Assembly: GCA_038521825.1 (NCBI GenBank)
Contig: JBCBKL010000011.1
Coordinates: 53,769 to 117,768 of the forward strand
DNA: 64,000 nt
Source: JBCBKL01 sp038521825
Lineage (GTDB): Bacteria; Pseudomonadota; Alphaproteobacteria; Rhodobacterales; Rhodobacteraceae
Reading direction: 5' to 3'
Shown here: positions 17,104-26,006 of the stretch, one piece after another
Layout: each line of letters opens with the position of its first letter
How positions within the stretch are numbered: the first letter of the stretch is position 1
Position numbers and translations under genes: made by a program
Notes under the pieces: model-generated
The model's database searches: none
What the model was told of the DNA's origin: nothing
What the model saw: the letters and a program-made list of their open reading frames with translations, nothing else

Positions 17104-17952
17104 ATGTTTCCCCGTCCCATCGAAAAATCCGGGCCTGTTGCCCGCGTCAGCTATCAGGCCTTTCTGCCGGTTGCATTGTTGATCTGGCTGTTGCCGCTGA
17201 TCGCAATCTTCCTCACGTCGATCCGGCCCGGGTCGGATATCAATGCGGGCAACGTTTTCGGCTGGCCGTCGTCATTCGAGCTTTTTGCGAATTATCAGGC
17301 CGTTTTCACCCAAAGCCAGGCGGCGATGTACCTGATGAATTCGGTTCTGATCACGGTGCCGACGGTGGCGATTTCGGTCGCATTGGCGTGTCTTGCGGGA
17401 TACGCACTGGCGATCTACCGGTTTCGGGTGGCGCTGCCACTCTTTTTCCTGTTCGTCGCCGGGAACTTTGTGCCGTTCCAGATCCTCATGGTCCCTGTGC
17501 GGGATATGTCGGTGCAAACCGGGCTCTACGACACGATCCAGGGGCAGGTTCTGTTCCATTCCGCGTTTCAAACCGGGTTTTGTACGCTTTTCATGCGCAA
17601 CTTCATCAAGGCGTTGCCCTTTGATCTGATCGAAAGCGCCCGGATCGAGGGCGTGGCCGAATGGAAGATCTTCTGGTATGTCGTTCTGCCCCTGGTGCGC
17701 CCGGCTGTCGCGGCACTGGCCGTGCTGATCTTTACCTTTGTATGGAACGACTTCTTTTGGGCCAATGTCCTGACCCAAGGGGAGACAGCCAAGCCGATCA
17801 CCGCCGGTGTGCGGGCGTTGAATGGGCAGTTCGTGAACAACTGGCATCTGGTTTCGGCGGCGTCGCTGCTGGCGGCGGTCCCACCAGTTGCGATGTTCTT
17901 CCTGATGCAAAAGCACTTCATCACAGGCCTCACGCTTGGAGCTGTAAAATGA
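17104..17952 (+). CDS. Sugar ABC transporter permease (MalG-like)
   Basis: A 282-residue CUT1 permease with six helices and the EAA loop IESARIEGVAEWKIFWYVVLPLVRP at about 178-202. The C-terminal MQKHFITGLTLGAVK ending is typical of MalG relatives. It starts 1 nt after the first permease gene and its stop overlaps the next gene by 4 nt (ATGA), so transporter and catabolic genes are translationally linked. Confidence 0.92.
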   Translation: MFPRPIEKSGPVARVSYQAFLPVALLIWLLPLIAIFLTSIRPGSDINAGNVFGWPSSFELFANYQAVFTQSQAAMYLMNSVLITVPTVAISVALACLAGYALAIYRFRVALPLFFLFVAGNFVPFQILMVPVRDMSVQTGLYDTIQGQVLFHSAFQTGFCTLFMRNFIKALPFDLIESARIEGVAEWKIFWYVVLPLVRPAVAALAVLIFTFVWNDFFWANVLTQGETAKPITAGVRALNGQFVNNWHLVSAASLLAAVPPVAMFFLMQKHFITGLTLGAVK

Positions 17953-19283
17953 AAATTGCTTTCATCGGTGCGGGCAGCACGATCTTTATGAAGAACATCG
18001 TGGGTGATGCGCTGCATTTCCCTGCGCTGTCCGATGCGACATTCACCCTGATGGATATCGACGCAAAGCGGCTGGCTGAATCCGAGATCGTTGCGAAAAA
18101 GCTGGTCTCTGCGATGGAAGCGGGCGCACAGGTCAAGACGACAATGATCCAGCGTGAGGCGGTGGATGGTGCCGACTTTGTCGTCGTCGCGTTTCAGATC
18201 GGGGGCTATCGCCCCTGCACGGTAACCGATTTCGAGATCCCCAAGCAGTATGGTCTGCGCCAAACCATTGCCGACACGCTGGGTATCGGTGGCATTATGC
18301 GTGGCCTCCGGACGGTGCCGCATCTCTGGCAGCTTGCTGCGGATATGGCGGAGCTGTGCCCCGATGCGCTGATGCTGCAATACGTGAACCCGATGGCCAT
18401 AAATACCTGGGCCTTGGCCGAGCGTTATCCCCATGTCCGGCAGGTGGGTCTGTGCCATTCGGTGCAGAACACGGTCGAGGAATTGGCGCATGACCTCGAA
18501 TTGCCGAAGGACCAGATCGACTACCGCGTGGCGGGTGTGAACCACGTCGCGTTCTTCCTCAAGCTCGAACATCTGGGCCGCTCGCTCTATCCCGATCTGC
18601 GGCGCGGTTATGCCGAAGGCCGTCTGCCCAAGCCACCGCTCCTGATGCCGCGCTGTGCAAACAAGGTGCGCTACGAGGTGATGGAGCATCTGGGATACTT
18701 CTGCACCGAAAGCTCGGAACATTTCGCCGAATATGTCCCGTGGTTCATCAAGGATGGCCGGGATGATCTGATCGAGGCTTTCTCGATCCCGCTCGACGAA
18801 TATCCGCAGCGCTGCGAAGAACAGATCGCCGACTGGGCGGCGCAGGCCGAGAGGTTCAGGGTCGGCGACATTGCCGTTGAAAAGAGTCATGAATTCGCTG
18901 CCGAGATCATGAATGCAATGGTCACGGACGCACCCTATACGATCTACGGCAATCTGCCCAACCGGGGTCAGGCCCCGCAATTGCCCATGGGTGCCGCGGT
19001 CGAAGTGCCATGCCTTGTGGATCGTAATGGCGTGCAACCCTCGGTGGTTGATGACATTCCGCCCCAGCTGGTCGCCCTGATGCGCACTCAGATCAACGTA
19101 CAGGAACTGGTGGTGCGTGCGCTGGTCGAGGAAAACATCGAACACATCTATCACGCGGCCATGATGGACCCGCACACGGCGGCCGAGCTCGACCTGCGGC
19201 AAATCCGGTCGCTGGTCACCGATCTGCTGGCTGCACATGGCGACTGGGTCCCTGAATTCGCACGCGTGAGGAAGGCCGCATGA
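17949..19283 (+). CDS. melA: Alpha-galactosidase, glycoside hydrolase family 4
   Basis: A 444-residue GH4 enzyme that hydrolyses alpha-galactosides such as melibiose by an unusual oxidation-elimination mechanism needing NAD+ and a divalent metal. The N-terminus has the dinucleotide fold (KIAFIGAGSTIF). YVNPMAINTWALAERYP, QVGLCHSVQNTVEELAHDL and AGVNHVAFFLKLE match the MelA branch; the Cys-His in GLCHS and the His in GVNH are the expected metal ligands. ESSEHFAEYVPWFIK and YHAAMMDPHTAAELDL are also strongly MelA-like. The ATG at 17949 overlaps the permease stop; the longer upstream frame is the permease gene in another frame. No signal peptide, so it acts on imported sugar in the cytoplasm. 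Confidence 0.93.
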   Translation: MKIAFIGAGSTIFMKNIVGDALHFPALSDATFTLMDIDAKRLAESEIVAKKLVSAMEAGAQVKTTMIQREAVDGADFVVVAFQIGGYRPCTVTDFEIPKQYGLRQTIADTLGIGGIMRGLRTVPHLWQLAADMAELCPDALMLQYVNPMAINTWALAERYPHVRQVGLCHSVQNTVEELAHDLELPKDQIDYRVAGVNHVAFFLKLEHLGRSLYPDLRRGYAEGRLPKPPLLMPRCANKVRYEVMEHLGYFCTESSEHFAEYVPWFIKDGRDDLIEAFSIPLDEYPQRCEEQIADWAAQAERFRVGDIAVEKSHEFAAEIMNAMVTDAPYTIYGNLPNRGQAPQLPMGAAVEVPCLVDRNGVQPSVVDDIPPQLVALMRTQINVQELVVRALVEENIEHIYHAAMMDPHTAAELDLRQIRSLVTDLLAAHGDWVPEFARVRKAA

Positions 19284-20050
19284 GCGAATTCGTCACGTTC
19301 CACGATCTCAAGGACACGTCCGTCTTTATCACAGGCGGCGGCGCGGGGATCGGTGCATCACTGACCGAGGGGTTCATCGAGCAAGGCGCAAAAGTCGCCT
19401 TTGTCCAGCGGTCCGATGCAACGGCCTTCTGCGACGAAATGGCGGAAAAGCACGGAAGCAAGCCGCTGTTCATGCCATGCGACATAACCGATATCGGCGC
19501 ACTCACGGCCGCGATGACGCAAGCGGAAGAGGCGCATGGTCCAATCACACGGCTGGTGAACAACGCGGCCAATGACACCCGCCACAAGACCCTGGATTAC
19601 AGCGTCGAAGACTGGGACAGGGGGCAAGCAATCAACCTGCGCCCGCATTTCTTTACCGCGCAGGCCGCAGCACCCGGCATGAAGGCCGCAGGGTATGGGG
19701 CCATCGTAAACTTTTCGTCCATCAGCTACATGATGGGCAATGCCGGATACCCCGGCTATGTCGCGGCCAAGGCCGGGATCACGGGGCTGACACGAGGCCT
19801 TGCGCGGGAACTCGGAGCGGACGGGATCCGCGTCAACGCGCTGATGCCGGGCTGGGTGCTGACACAGCGGCAGATGGATCTGTGGGCCACACCAGAGGAT
19901 CTGGCGGCCCATCTCGACCGCCAGTGCCTCAAGGAGCATCTGGCTCCCCGTGACATTATCGATGCGACGCTATTTCTGTCGTCAGAGGCCAGCCGGATGA
20001 TGACCGGGCAGGCCCTGGTCGTGGACGGAGGCGTAGTGGTTTCAGGATGA
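19280..20050 (+). CDS. SDR-family dehydrogenase, probable D-galactose 1-dehydrogenase
   Basis: A 256-residue classical short-chain dehydrogenase. The cofactor motif TGGGAGIG is at 18-25, NNAA at about 94-97, and the catalytic triad Ser146/147, Tyr160 and Lys164 (GYVAAK). The C-terminus has the usual RMMTGQALVVDGG. In an operon with alpha- and beta-galactosidase, a sugar lactonase, DgoK and DgoA, the obvious missing reaction is oxidation of D-galactose to D-galactonolactone, so this function is inferred from context. Related sugars such as L-arabinose or D-fucose are possible. Both ends overlap neighbours by 4 nt. Confidence 0.85.
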   Translation: MSEFVTFHDLKDTSVFITGGGAGIGASLTEGFIEQGAKVAFVQRSDATAFCDEMAEKHGSKPLFMPCDITDIGALTAAMTQAEEAHGPITRLVNNAANDTRHKTLDYSVEDWDRGQAINLRPHFFTAQAAAPGMKAAGYGAIVNFSSISYMMGNAGYPGYVAAKAGITGLTRGLARELGADGIRVNALMPGWVLTQRQMDLWATPEDLAAHLDRQCLKEHLAPRDIIDATLFLSSEASRMMTGQALVVDGGVVVSG

Positions 20051-20916
20051 CCCAGCCGGACTGGATCGCTGTCGACTGGGGAACATCTCATCTGCGGGTT
20101 TGGGAGATGAGCGCCGATGACGTGGTCCTTGATCGCCACGAGTCAGAGGACGGAATGAGCAAGCTGCGGCCCGAGGAATTCGCGCCCGCTCTGTACAAGC
20201 TCATAGGCAACGGATCCTGGCCAGTGATCGCCTGTGGCATGGTCGGCTCGCGGCAGGGTTGGGCCGAAGCACCTTATGTTTCCCTGCCATGCGCGCCGCC
20301 CGGCTTAGAGCAAGCGACGTACATTGATGGCGTGCATATCCTGCCCGGTCTGCGCCAAGATCAGCCGCCCGAGGTTATGAGGGGCGAGGAGACGCAGATT
20401 GCCGGTTTTCTTTCCCGAAATGGGGATTTTGACGGCGTTATCTGCCTGCCCGGCACCCACACGAAGTGGGCGCACATAAGCGCGGGCGAGATCGTGAGTT
20501 TCCGCACCGCAATGACGGGCGAGTTGTTCGCGCTGCTCTCCGAACAATCCGTGCTGCGTCATTCGTTGAGCGAAGGCTGGGATGACGAAGCGTTTCAAGG
20601 CGCCCTGGCCGAGACGATGTCGCGGCCCGAAGCCCTCGCGGCTGCGTTGTTTGGCATCCGGGCCGACGGTCTGCTGCATGGAACCGCTCCGACAACAGCT
20701 TATGCGCGCCTCTCTGGTCTTCTTATCGGAGCCGAGCTTGCCGCGACGCGTCCCTATTGGCTGGGCCAGCATGTGGCGGTGATCGGGGCGCGCCGGGTCG
20801 CCGGCGCATACAAACAGGCGCTGGAGCTTCAGGCCGTTCCGGTCACGCTGGCGGATGGAGACGAGATGACACTTCTTGGCCTCTGCGCGGCCCACAAGGC
20901 GTTGGAGGGAGCATGA
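20047..20916 (+). CDS. dgoK: 2-dehydro-3-deoxygalactonokinase
   Basis: A 289-residue DgoK-family kinase that phosphorylates 2-keto-3-deoxy-D-galactonate with ATP. The N-terminal phosphate-binding strand is WIAVDWGTSHLRVWEM; further landmarks are CGMVGSRQGWAEAPYV, VICLPGTHTKWAHI and a C-terminal DGDEMTLLGLCAA. The family is specific for the galactonate branch of the De Ley-Doudoroff pathway. It overlaps the SDR gene upstream and dgoA downstream by 4 nt each. Confidence 0.93.
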   Translation: MTQPDWIAVDWGTSHLRVWEMSADDVVLDRHESEDGMSKLRPEEFAPALYKLIGNGSWPVIACGMVGSRQGWAEAPYVSLPCAPPGLEQATYIDGVHILPGLRQDQPPEVMRGEETQIAGFLSRNGDFDGVICLPGTHTKWAHISAGEIVSFRTAMTGELFALLSEQSVLRHSLSEGWDDEAFQGALAETMSRPEALAAALFGIRADGLLHGTAPTTAYARLSGLLIGAELAATRPYWLGQHVAVIGARRVAGAYKQALELQAVPVTLADGDEMTLLGLCAAHKALEGA

Positions 20917-21521
20917 GCCGCGAGATCATCGCCATTCTGCGCGGGATCACCCCAGGCGAAGCTGTGCCGGTTTGCGAAGCCTTGATCGGCGCCGGTATCG
21001 ACAAGATCGAGGTGCCGCTCAACTCGCCCGATCCCTTCAACAGCATTGCCGCGATTGTTGAGGCCTGTGGCGACCGCGCGCTCATCGGAGCTGGCACCGT
21101 TTTGACCGTTGCGGACGTGGAAGAGCTGGCCCGCATCGGTGCCCGCATGATCGTATCACCAGATTGCAACGGTGCCGTGATTGCCGCGACGAAAGGGGCC
21201 GGGCTTGCCTCCTATCCCGGTGTTTACACGCCCAGCGAATGCTTTGCGGCGCTTGGGTTTGGGGCGGATGCGCTCAAGATGTTTCCGGCCGAGCTGATGG
21301 GTCCCAAGGGGCTCAAGGCGATCAAGGCGGTCCTGCCCAAAGCGGTCAAGACCTACGCCGTTGGTGGGGCCGCACCCGAGAACTTTGCCGACTGGTTTGC
21401 CGTTGGCGCCACTGGGTTCGGCATCGGTTCGGCCCTTTACAGACCCGGACTGTTGGCAGATGAGGTCGGGCGCCGCGGGGCCGTAATCGCTGCTGCCTAT
21501 GATGCTGCCCTGGAGGGCTGA
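20913..21521 (+). CDS. dgoA: 2-dehydro-3-deoxy-6-phosphogalactonate aldolase
   Basis: A 202-residue class I aldolase of the KDPG/KDPGal family. It splits 2-keto-3-deoxy-6-phosphogalactonate into pyruvate and glyceraldehyde 3-phosphate. Glu33 (IDKIEVPLNS) and the Schiff-base Lys122 (ADALKMFPAE) are in place, as is the phosphate loop GGAAPENF. IEVPLNSP with Asn-Ser matches the galactonate type. The upstream extension of the frame lies inside dgoK, so the ATG at 20913 with 4-nt overlap is chosen. Confidence 0.93.
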   Translation: MSREIIAILRGITPGEAVPVCEALIGAGIDKIEVPLNSPDPFNSIAAIVEACGDRALIGAGTVLTVADVEELARIGARMIVSPDCNGAVIAATKGAGLASYPGVYTPSECFAALGFGADALKMFPAELMGPKGLKAIKAVLPKAVKTYAVGGAAPENFADWFAVGATGFGIGSALYRPGLLADEVGRRGAVIAAAYDAALEG

Positions 21522-22345
21522 TGCAGGTTTTTGACGACAGGATCTGTGCACTCGGCGAGGGGCCACTTTGGCACCCGAAACGGCAAGAGCTACTCTGGTT
21601 TGATATCCTCGGCAAGCGATTGCTTTCGAAGTCGCAGGTTTGGGCATTCGATGAATATGTCAGCGCAGCAGGATGGGTCGATGACGACACGCTGGTGATG
21701 GCATCAGAGACCGCGCTTTGGCGTTTCGACATCCGTTTGGGCGAACGCGAGCGGTTGGTGCCGCTTGAGGCCGACAACCCCGCAACGCGCTCCAACGATG
21801 GCCGGGCGGACCCTTCTGGCGGGTTCTGGATCGGGACGATGGGCAGGGCGGCCGAACCGCGGGCCGGGGCGATCTATCGGTACTATCGCGGTGAGTTGCG
21901 CCAGCTTTTTTCGGATATCACGGTTAGTAATGCGATCTGCTTCTCGCCCGATGGAGCCTATGCATACTTTGCCGATACGTGGACGCGACGCGTGATGCGC
22001 CAGGCGCTAGATGCCGAGGGCTGGCCAAAAGGCGAGGCCGACGAGTTCCTCGATCTGCGCAGTGAGGGGCTGAACCCCGACGGCGCCGTAGTTGATGCCG
22101 AGGGTCGGGTCTGGAACGCTCAATGGGGCGCGTCGCGCGTTGCATGCTATGGACCCGATGGCACCTATTTGCGGTCGGTCGAAGTTCCGGCAACGCAGGC
22201 GTCTTGCCCGGCCTTTGGTGGTCCGGATCTGACGACCCTGTTCGTTACCAGCGCAGCCGATGGTGTGGACGAAGGGCAGGGTGGCATGACGTTCTCCATC
22301 GACCTCGACGTTGAGGGCCAAGCCGAACATCGGGTGGTCCTGTGA
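21521..22345 (+). CDS. SMP-30/gluconolactonase-family lactonase, probable galactonolactonase
   Basis: A 274-residue six-bladed propeller protein. The metal ligands of the SMP-30 family are visible: Glu in LGEGPLWHPKRQ, Asn in TRSNDGRADPSGG, a later Asn in VSNAICFSPDG and Asp in GLNPDGAVVDAEG. It should open D-galactono-1,4- or 1,5-lactone to D-galactonate, by context. It starts on the last base of the dgoA stop (1-nt overlap) and ends overlapping the GH42 gene by 4 nt. Confidence 0.9.
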   Translation: MQVFDDRICALGEGPLWHPKRQELLWFDILGKRLLSKSQVWAFDEYVSAAGWVDDDTLVMASETALWRFDIRLGERERLVPLEADNPATRSNDGRADPSGGFWIGTMGRAAEPRAGAIYRYYRGELRQLFSDITVSNAICFSPDGAYAYFADTWTRRVMRQALDAEGWPKGEADEFLDLRSEGLNPDGAVVDAEGRVWNAQWGASRVACYGPDGTYLRSVEVPATQASCPAFGGPDLTTLFVTSAADGVDEGQGGMTFSIDLDVEGQAEHRVVL

Positions 22346-24270
22346 AGCGCACGCTCGGCGTTTGCTATTACCCGGAACACTGGCCGGAAGAAATCTGGGC
22401 CGATGACGCGCGGCGGATGGCTGATCTGGGCCTGACCTGGGTCCGCATCGGTGAATTTGCGTGGAAACGCATGGAGCCGACCGAGGGGCAGTTTGACTGG
22501 GGATGGCTTGACGGGGCAATCGAGGTTCTGGGTGAGGCGGGGCTGAAGGTCGTTCTTGGTACGCCGACCGGGACGCCGCCCCGATGGGTCGTAGACAAAC
22601 ACCCGGATATGATCGCTCTCGATGTCGAGGGACGGCCGCGCGGCTTTGGCTCGCGGCGCCACTACTGCTTCAGCCACTCCGGATACCTGGACGAATGCCG
22701 CCGCATCGTCGAGGCGGTCGCACAGCGCTATGGACCCAACCCGCACGTTGCCGCGTGGCAGACCGACAATGAATATGGTTGCCATGACACGATCCTCAGC
22801 TATTCCGATGCCGCACGGCAGGCCTTTCGGCATTGGCTGCAGGACCGGTACGGCGACATCGGCGCCCTGAACGACGCTTGGGGCAACGTCTTTTGGTCGA
22901 TGGATTATGACGATTTTGGCCAAGTCGATTTACCCAACCTAACAGTGACCGAGCCGAACCCGGCCCATGTGCTGGCCTTTCGCCGGTTTTCGTCAGATCA
23001 GGTCGTGGCCTTCAATACCGCGCAGGTCGAAATCATCCGACGGCATTCCCAAGCGCCAATTTCCCACAACTACATGGGCCGGGTAACCGAGTTCGATCAT
23101 TTCAAGGTGGGGTCCGATCTCGATTTCGCGACTTGGGACAGCTATCCACTCGGGTTTCTTGAGGACCGGGTTGGCGCGTCGGACACCCATCAACGTGCCT
23201 ATGCGCAGCAGGGGGATCCGGATTTCCAAGCGTTTCATCACGACCTCTATCGTGCCGTCGGCCGTGAGCGCTGGTGGGTCATGGAGCAGCAGCCGGGGCC
23301 GGTGAACTGGGCGCCGCACAACCCCGCGCCGTTGCCCGGCATGGTCCGGCTGTGGACATGGGAGGCTTTCGCCCATGGTGCCGAGGCGGTGTGCTATTTC
23401 CGCTGGCGGCAGGCGCCTTTTGCCCAAGAGCAATTGCATGCGGGCCTGCTGCGTCCCGACCATTCTGAGGCCAAGGCCTTTGAAGAGGCGCGCGCTGTCA
23501 ATGCCGAGCTGGCCGATGCGCCCGCTGTTGCGCCCGTGCAGGCGCCGGTTGCGCTGATCTTTGACTACGATGCCGATGCCGCATGGTCGGTGCAGCCCCA
23601 TGGGGAAGGCAACAGCTACTTCGGGCTGGTTTTTGACGTCTATCGGGCCTTGCGTTCGCTGGGACTTTCGATCGACATCATCCCCGCAACCACACGGGAT
23701 TTCGGTGGATACGATCTGATCATGGTCCCGGGCCTGATGCATATGCCGGAAGACCTGAAGACGGCGCTGATGGGAGCACAGGGCCAGGTCGTGCTGGGTC
23801 CCCGCAGCGCCGCGCGCGACGGCGAATTCAATATCCCCGTGCCTTTGCCGCCGGCTCTGCCCGGTTCCGATCTGGCCGTCTCGCGGGTCGAGAGCATCAG
23901 AGCCGACATGCCCCGCGCGCTGGAGGGCGGCGGCCAGATCGAGCGCTATGTCGAACATCTGGAAGGTGACGGCGAGGCGCTGATCGTGGACATGTCGGGC
24001 CGTCCGTTTACCATGCGGCTGCCGCAGGGACCGATCTATGTCGCGGGCTGGGGGGACAGGGTGGCTTGGTCCCGCGTTGTTCGACTGGCGGCTCACGGCT
24101 CGTTAACGCTGGTCGATCTGCCCGACGGGTTGCGCGTGCGGGAGACCGGGACCGAGCGGTTCTGGTTTAACTATGGCGTAGAGGCCGTTGAATTCATGAA
24201 AAGAAGTCTTTCCAAAGCGGGTATACTGCGCGAAGCGAGGACCGTGCCAATCAGTGGGCCAAAGTCGTAG
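22342..24270 (+). CDS. Beta-galactosidase, glycoside hydrolase family 42
   Basis: A 642-residue GH42 enzyme releasing galactose from beta-galactosides. It begins at GTG with LGVCYYPEHWPEEIW, the family's first barrel strand. The acid/base is Glu144 in WQTDNEYGCH and the nucleophile Glu315 in WWVMEQQPGPVNW. Before these, VLGTPTGTPPRW is typical. Domain order: TIM barrel (about 1-375), the trimerisation domain (about 390-580; PVALIFDYDADAAW) and a small C-terminal beta domain. No signal peptide, so cytoplasmic. It is the last gene of the galactoside operon and faces the tungstate regulator, whose stop is 11 nt away. Confidence 0.93.
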   Translation: MKRTLGVCYYPEHWPEEIWADDARRMADLGLTWVRIGEFAWKRMEPTEGQFDWGWLDGAIEVLGEAGLKVVLGTPTGTPPRWVVDKHPDMIALDVEGRPRGFGSRRHYCFSHSGYLDECRRIVEAVAQRYGPNPHVAAWQTDNEYGCHDTILSYSDAARQAFRHWLQDRYGDIGALNDAWGNVFWSMDYDDFGQVDLPNLTVTEPNPAHVLAFRRFSSDQVVAFNTAQVEIIRRHSQAPISHNYMGRVTEFDHFKVGSDLDFATWDSYPLGFLEDRVGASDTHQRAYAQQGDPDFQAFHHDLYRAVGRERWWVMEQQPGPVNWAPHNPAPLPGMVRLWTWEAFAHGAEAVCYFRWRQAPFAQEQLHAGLLRPDHSEAKAFEEARAVNAELADAPAVAPVQAPVALIFDYDADAAWSVQPHGEGNSYFGLVFDVYRALRSLGLSIDIIPATTRDFGGYDLIMVPGLMHMPEDLKTALMGAQGQVVLGPRSAARDGEFNIPVPLPPALPGSDLAVSRVESIRADMPRALEGGGQIERYVEHLEGDGEALIVDMSGRPFTMRLPQGPIYVAGWGDRVAWSRVVRLAAHGSLTLVDLPDGLRVRETGTERFWFNYGVEAVEFMKRSLSKAGILREARTVPISGPKS

Positions 24271-24281
24271 CTGACAAACAG

Positions 24282-25193
24282 TCAGCTGTTCCAGCGCACT
24301 GCACCCAGAATATCAATGTCATAGCCGCCCATGTTTTGCGCCTGCTCCCGAAGGGGGGCGCTGGCGCAAAAGCTGAGCAGCCGCTGGATCGGCGGCTCGA
24401 AATAACTCTGCCGATCAATAAGCAGGTCGAAACGCTCTTCGACCAGCGGGATGAAATGCAAGCCAAAGGGCCGCGCCACGGCTTCCAGCCCGAAGGCCGC
24501 ATCCGCTCCACCTTGCTGAACGGTGATGACGGCATCCTGTTCGCTGTGCGCCGTCTCCGTGAACGAAACCTTATCAGCCTCTACATCGCTTGACGCCAAA
24601 AGATCCGCCAGCAGCAGCGCCGCGCCTGATTGCCTTTGCCGGGCGGCGATGCGTTTTCCACCCAGGTCATCGATACCCCGGATCTGATCCGTCGCGTGAT
24701 CCCGGATAACCAAACCCCTGCGCCGGTGTGCGAATGCGATCAGTACAGCGTCCTCTACTCCTTCCGCATCGACCGCCGGGATGTTCCATCCGTCGGTGGC
24801 GCTGTCATAGATGTGCAATCCGCTCGCGATCCCCTCACGGTTCTGAAAGCGGCGCAACCCGTCGAGCGATCCGTCAAAGAACGATGGCAGCCCGCAATGC
24901 GACTGCCGGATCGCCCATTCCAGAAGGGGATCATGACTGCCCAGAAAGACATTAGGCCGCGGTTTCGGAATATCGGTCCGGTTATCGTCGATCCATGCTT
25001 TGACGTCCGCTCTTGGAAACAGCAGTTTGCCCGTCGCGCGCGAGCAGGGGACCTGCCCGGAGGATGCAAGATCATAGACCTTCCGCTCCTTGATCCGCAG
25101 CAAGGCGGCCAGTTCGGGAACGGTCAGGTATTCGGGGGCGTCGTCGGTCAAATCCGGCCTCTCTGCGCTGCCTCTAGCCCTGCGGTGACGCAT
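24282..25193 (-). CDS. One-component regulator: helix-turn-helix plus periplasmic-binding-protein-like domain
   Basis: A 303-residue protein. Residues about 21-70 form an excisionase/MerR-type HTH (YLTVPELAALLRIKERKVYD, then GKLLFPRADVKAWID). The rest (about 95-290) resembles a cytoplasmic substrate-binding domain of the PBP-like family, e.g. GIASGLHIYDS, DLGGKRIAARQRQSGAALLL and GADAAFGLEAVARPFG. Such fusions are found beside molybdate/tungstate transporters. The ATG at 25193 overlaps tupA by 20 nt, making this the last gene of the tup operon. Likely ligand is tungstate, molybdate or their cofactor; this is inferred. No other in-frame ATG fits better. Confidence 0.8.
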   Translation of the reverse strand: MRHRRARGSAERPDLTDDAPEYLTVPELAALLRIKERKVYDLASSGQVPCSRATGKLLFPRADVKAWIDDNRTDIPKPRPNVFLGSHDPLLEWAIRQSHCGLPSFFDGSLDGLRRFQNREGIASGLHIYDSATDGWNIPAVDAEGVEDAVLIAFAHRRRGLVIRDHATDQIRGIDDLGGKRIAARQRQSGAALLLADLLASSDVEADKVSFTETAHSEQDAVITVQQGGADAAFGLEAVARPFGLHFIPLVEERFDLLIDRQSYFEPPIQRLLSFCASAPLREQAQNMGGYDIDILGAVRWNS

Positions 25194-25992
25194 TGGGAAA
25201 GAACAATTGCTGGCCCTCCAGCCGATAGGATGCAATGGCGCTCTGGCCGTCATCGGAAACAAGCCAGTCGATGAAGGCCTGCCCGCCTTCGGCATTCACG
25301 TTGGCGCAGCGCTGCGGGTCCACGAGCGTAACGCCATACTGGTTGAAGAGGTCCGGGTCGCCCGAGACGTGGATCTCGTAATCTTGCTTGTTGCCGAAAC
25401 TGATCCACGTGGCCCGGTCGGTCAGCACATAGGCCCCCATCCCAATCCCGGTGTTGAGCGTCGCGCCCATGCCCGACCCGGTTTCGCGATACCATGAGCT
25501 TGACGCCGCCCGCGGGTCGAGACCTGCGGTGGACCATAGCGACAGTTCCTTTTTGTGGGTGCCGGAATCGTCGCCCCGCGACGCGAACAGAGCCTGCTGC
25601 CGGGCAAGTGCAAAAAGCGCGGCCTCCGCATCCTCTATGCCGTTGATCCCGGCCGGATCATCATCGGGCCCGACGATGATGAAGTCGTTATACATCAGAT
25701 CGTGCCGCTCGACACCGCCGCCTTCGGAAACAAACGCTTCTTCCGCCGCCTTGGCATGAACCAGAAGCACGTCTCCGTCGCAATTTTGGGCGTTTCGGAT
25801 CGCCTGACCGGTGCCGACCGAGACCACATTGACGGTGATGCCCGTATCGGCCTCGAAGATTGGCAGCAGATGATCGTAAAGACCGGAATTCGCGGTGGAT
25901 GTCGTTGACTGCACGAAAATCGACGACTGGGCGACCACCATCTGGGTCGAAGCGGCAAGGGCCAACGCTGCAGCGAAGGTGCGGGGCTTCAT
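25174..25992 (-). CDS. tupA: Tungstate ABC transporter substrate-binding protein
   Basis: A 272-residue periplasmic protein with a signal peptide (1-21, ending MVVAQ). The mature start STTSTANSGLYDHLLPIFE and GITVNVVSVGTGQAIRNA are hallmark TupA/WtpA-type oxyanion-binding segments. GDVLLVHAKAAEEAFV and MYNDFIIVGPDDDPAGI follow in the family order, and AYVLTDRATWISF later. TupA binds tungstate very tightly. It follows tupC by 14 nt. Confidence 0.92.
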   Translation of the reverse strand: MKPRTFAAALALAASTQMVVAQSSIFVQSTTSTANSGLYDHLLPIFEADTGITVNVVSVGTGQAIRNAQNCDGDVLLVHAKAAEEAFVSEGGGVERHDLMYNDFIIVGPDDDPAGINGIEDAEAALFALARQQALFASRGDDSGTHKKELSLWSTAGLDPRAASSSWYRETGSGMGATLNTGIGMGAYVLTDRATWISFGNKQDYEIHVSGDPDLFNQYGVTLVDPQRCANVNAEGGQAFIDWLVSDDGQSAIASYRLEGQQLFFPNASPQG

Positions 25993-26006
25993 CGATGATC
26001 CATCCG

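Noticed and set aside
17568..19238. 556-codon open frame on the minus strand
   Set aside because: Antisense to the permease and melA; the plus-strand genes are clearly real and in operon order.
24269..24287. AGCTGAC/GTCAGCT hairpin between GH42 and the tungstate regulator
   Set aside because: Only 7 bp, no T-run on either strand, and it overlaps coding ends; termination is not supported.
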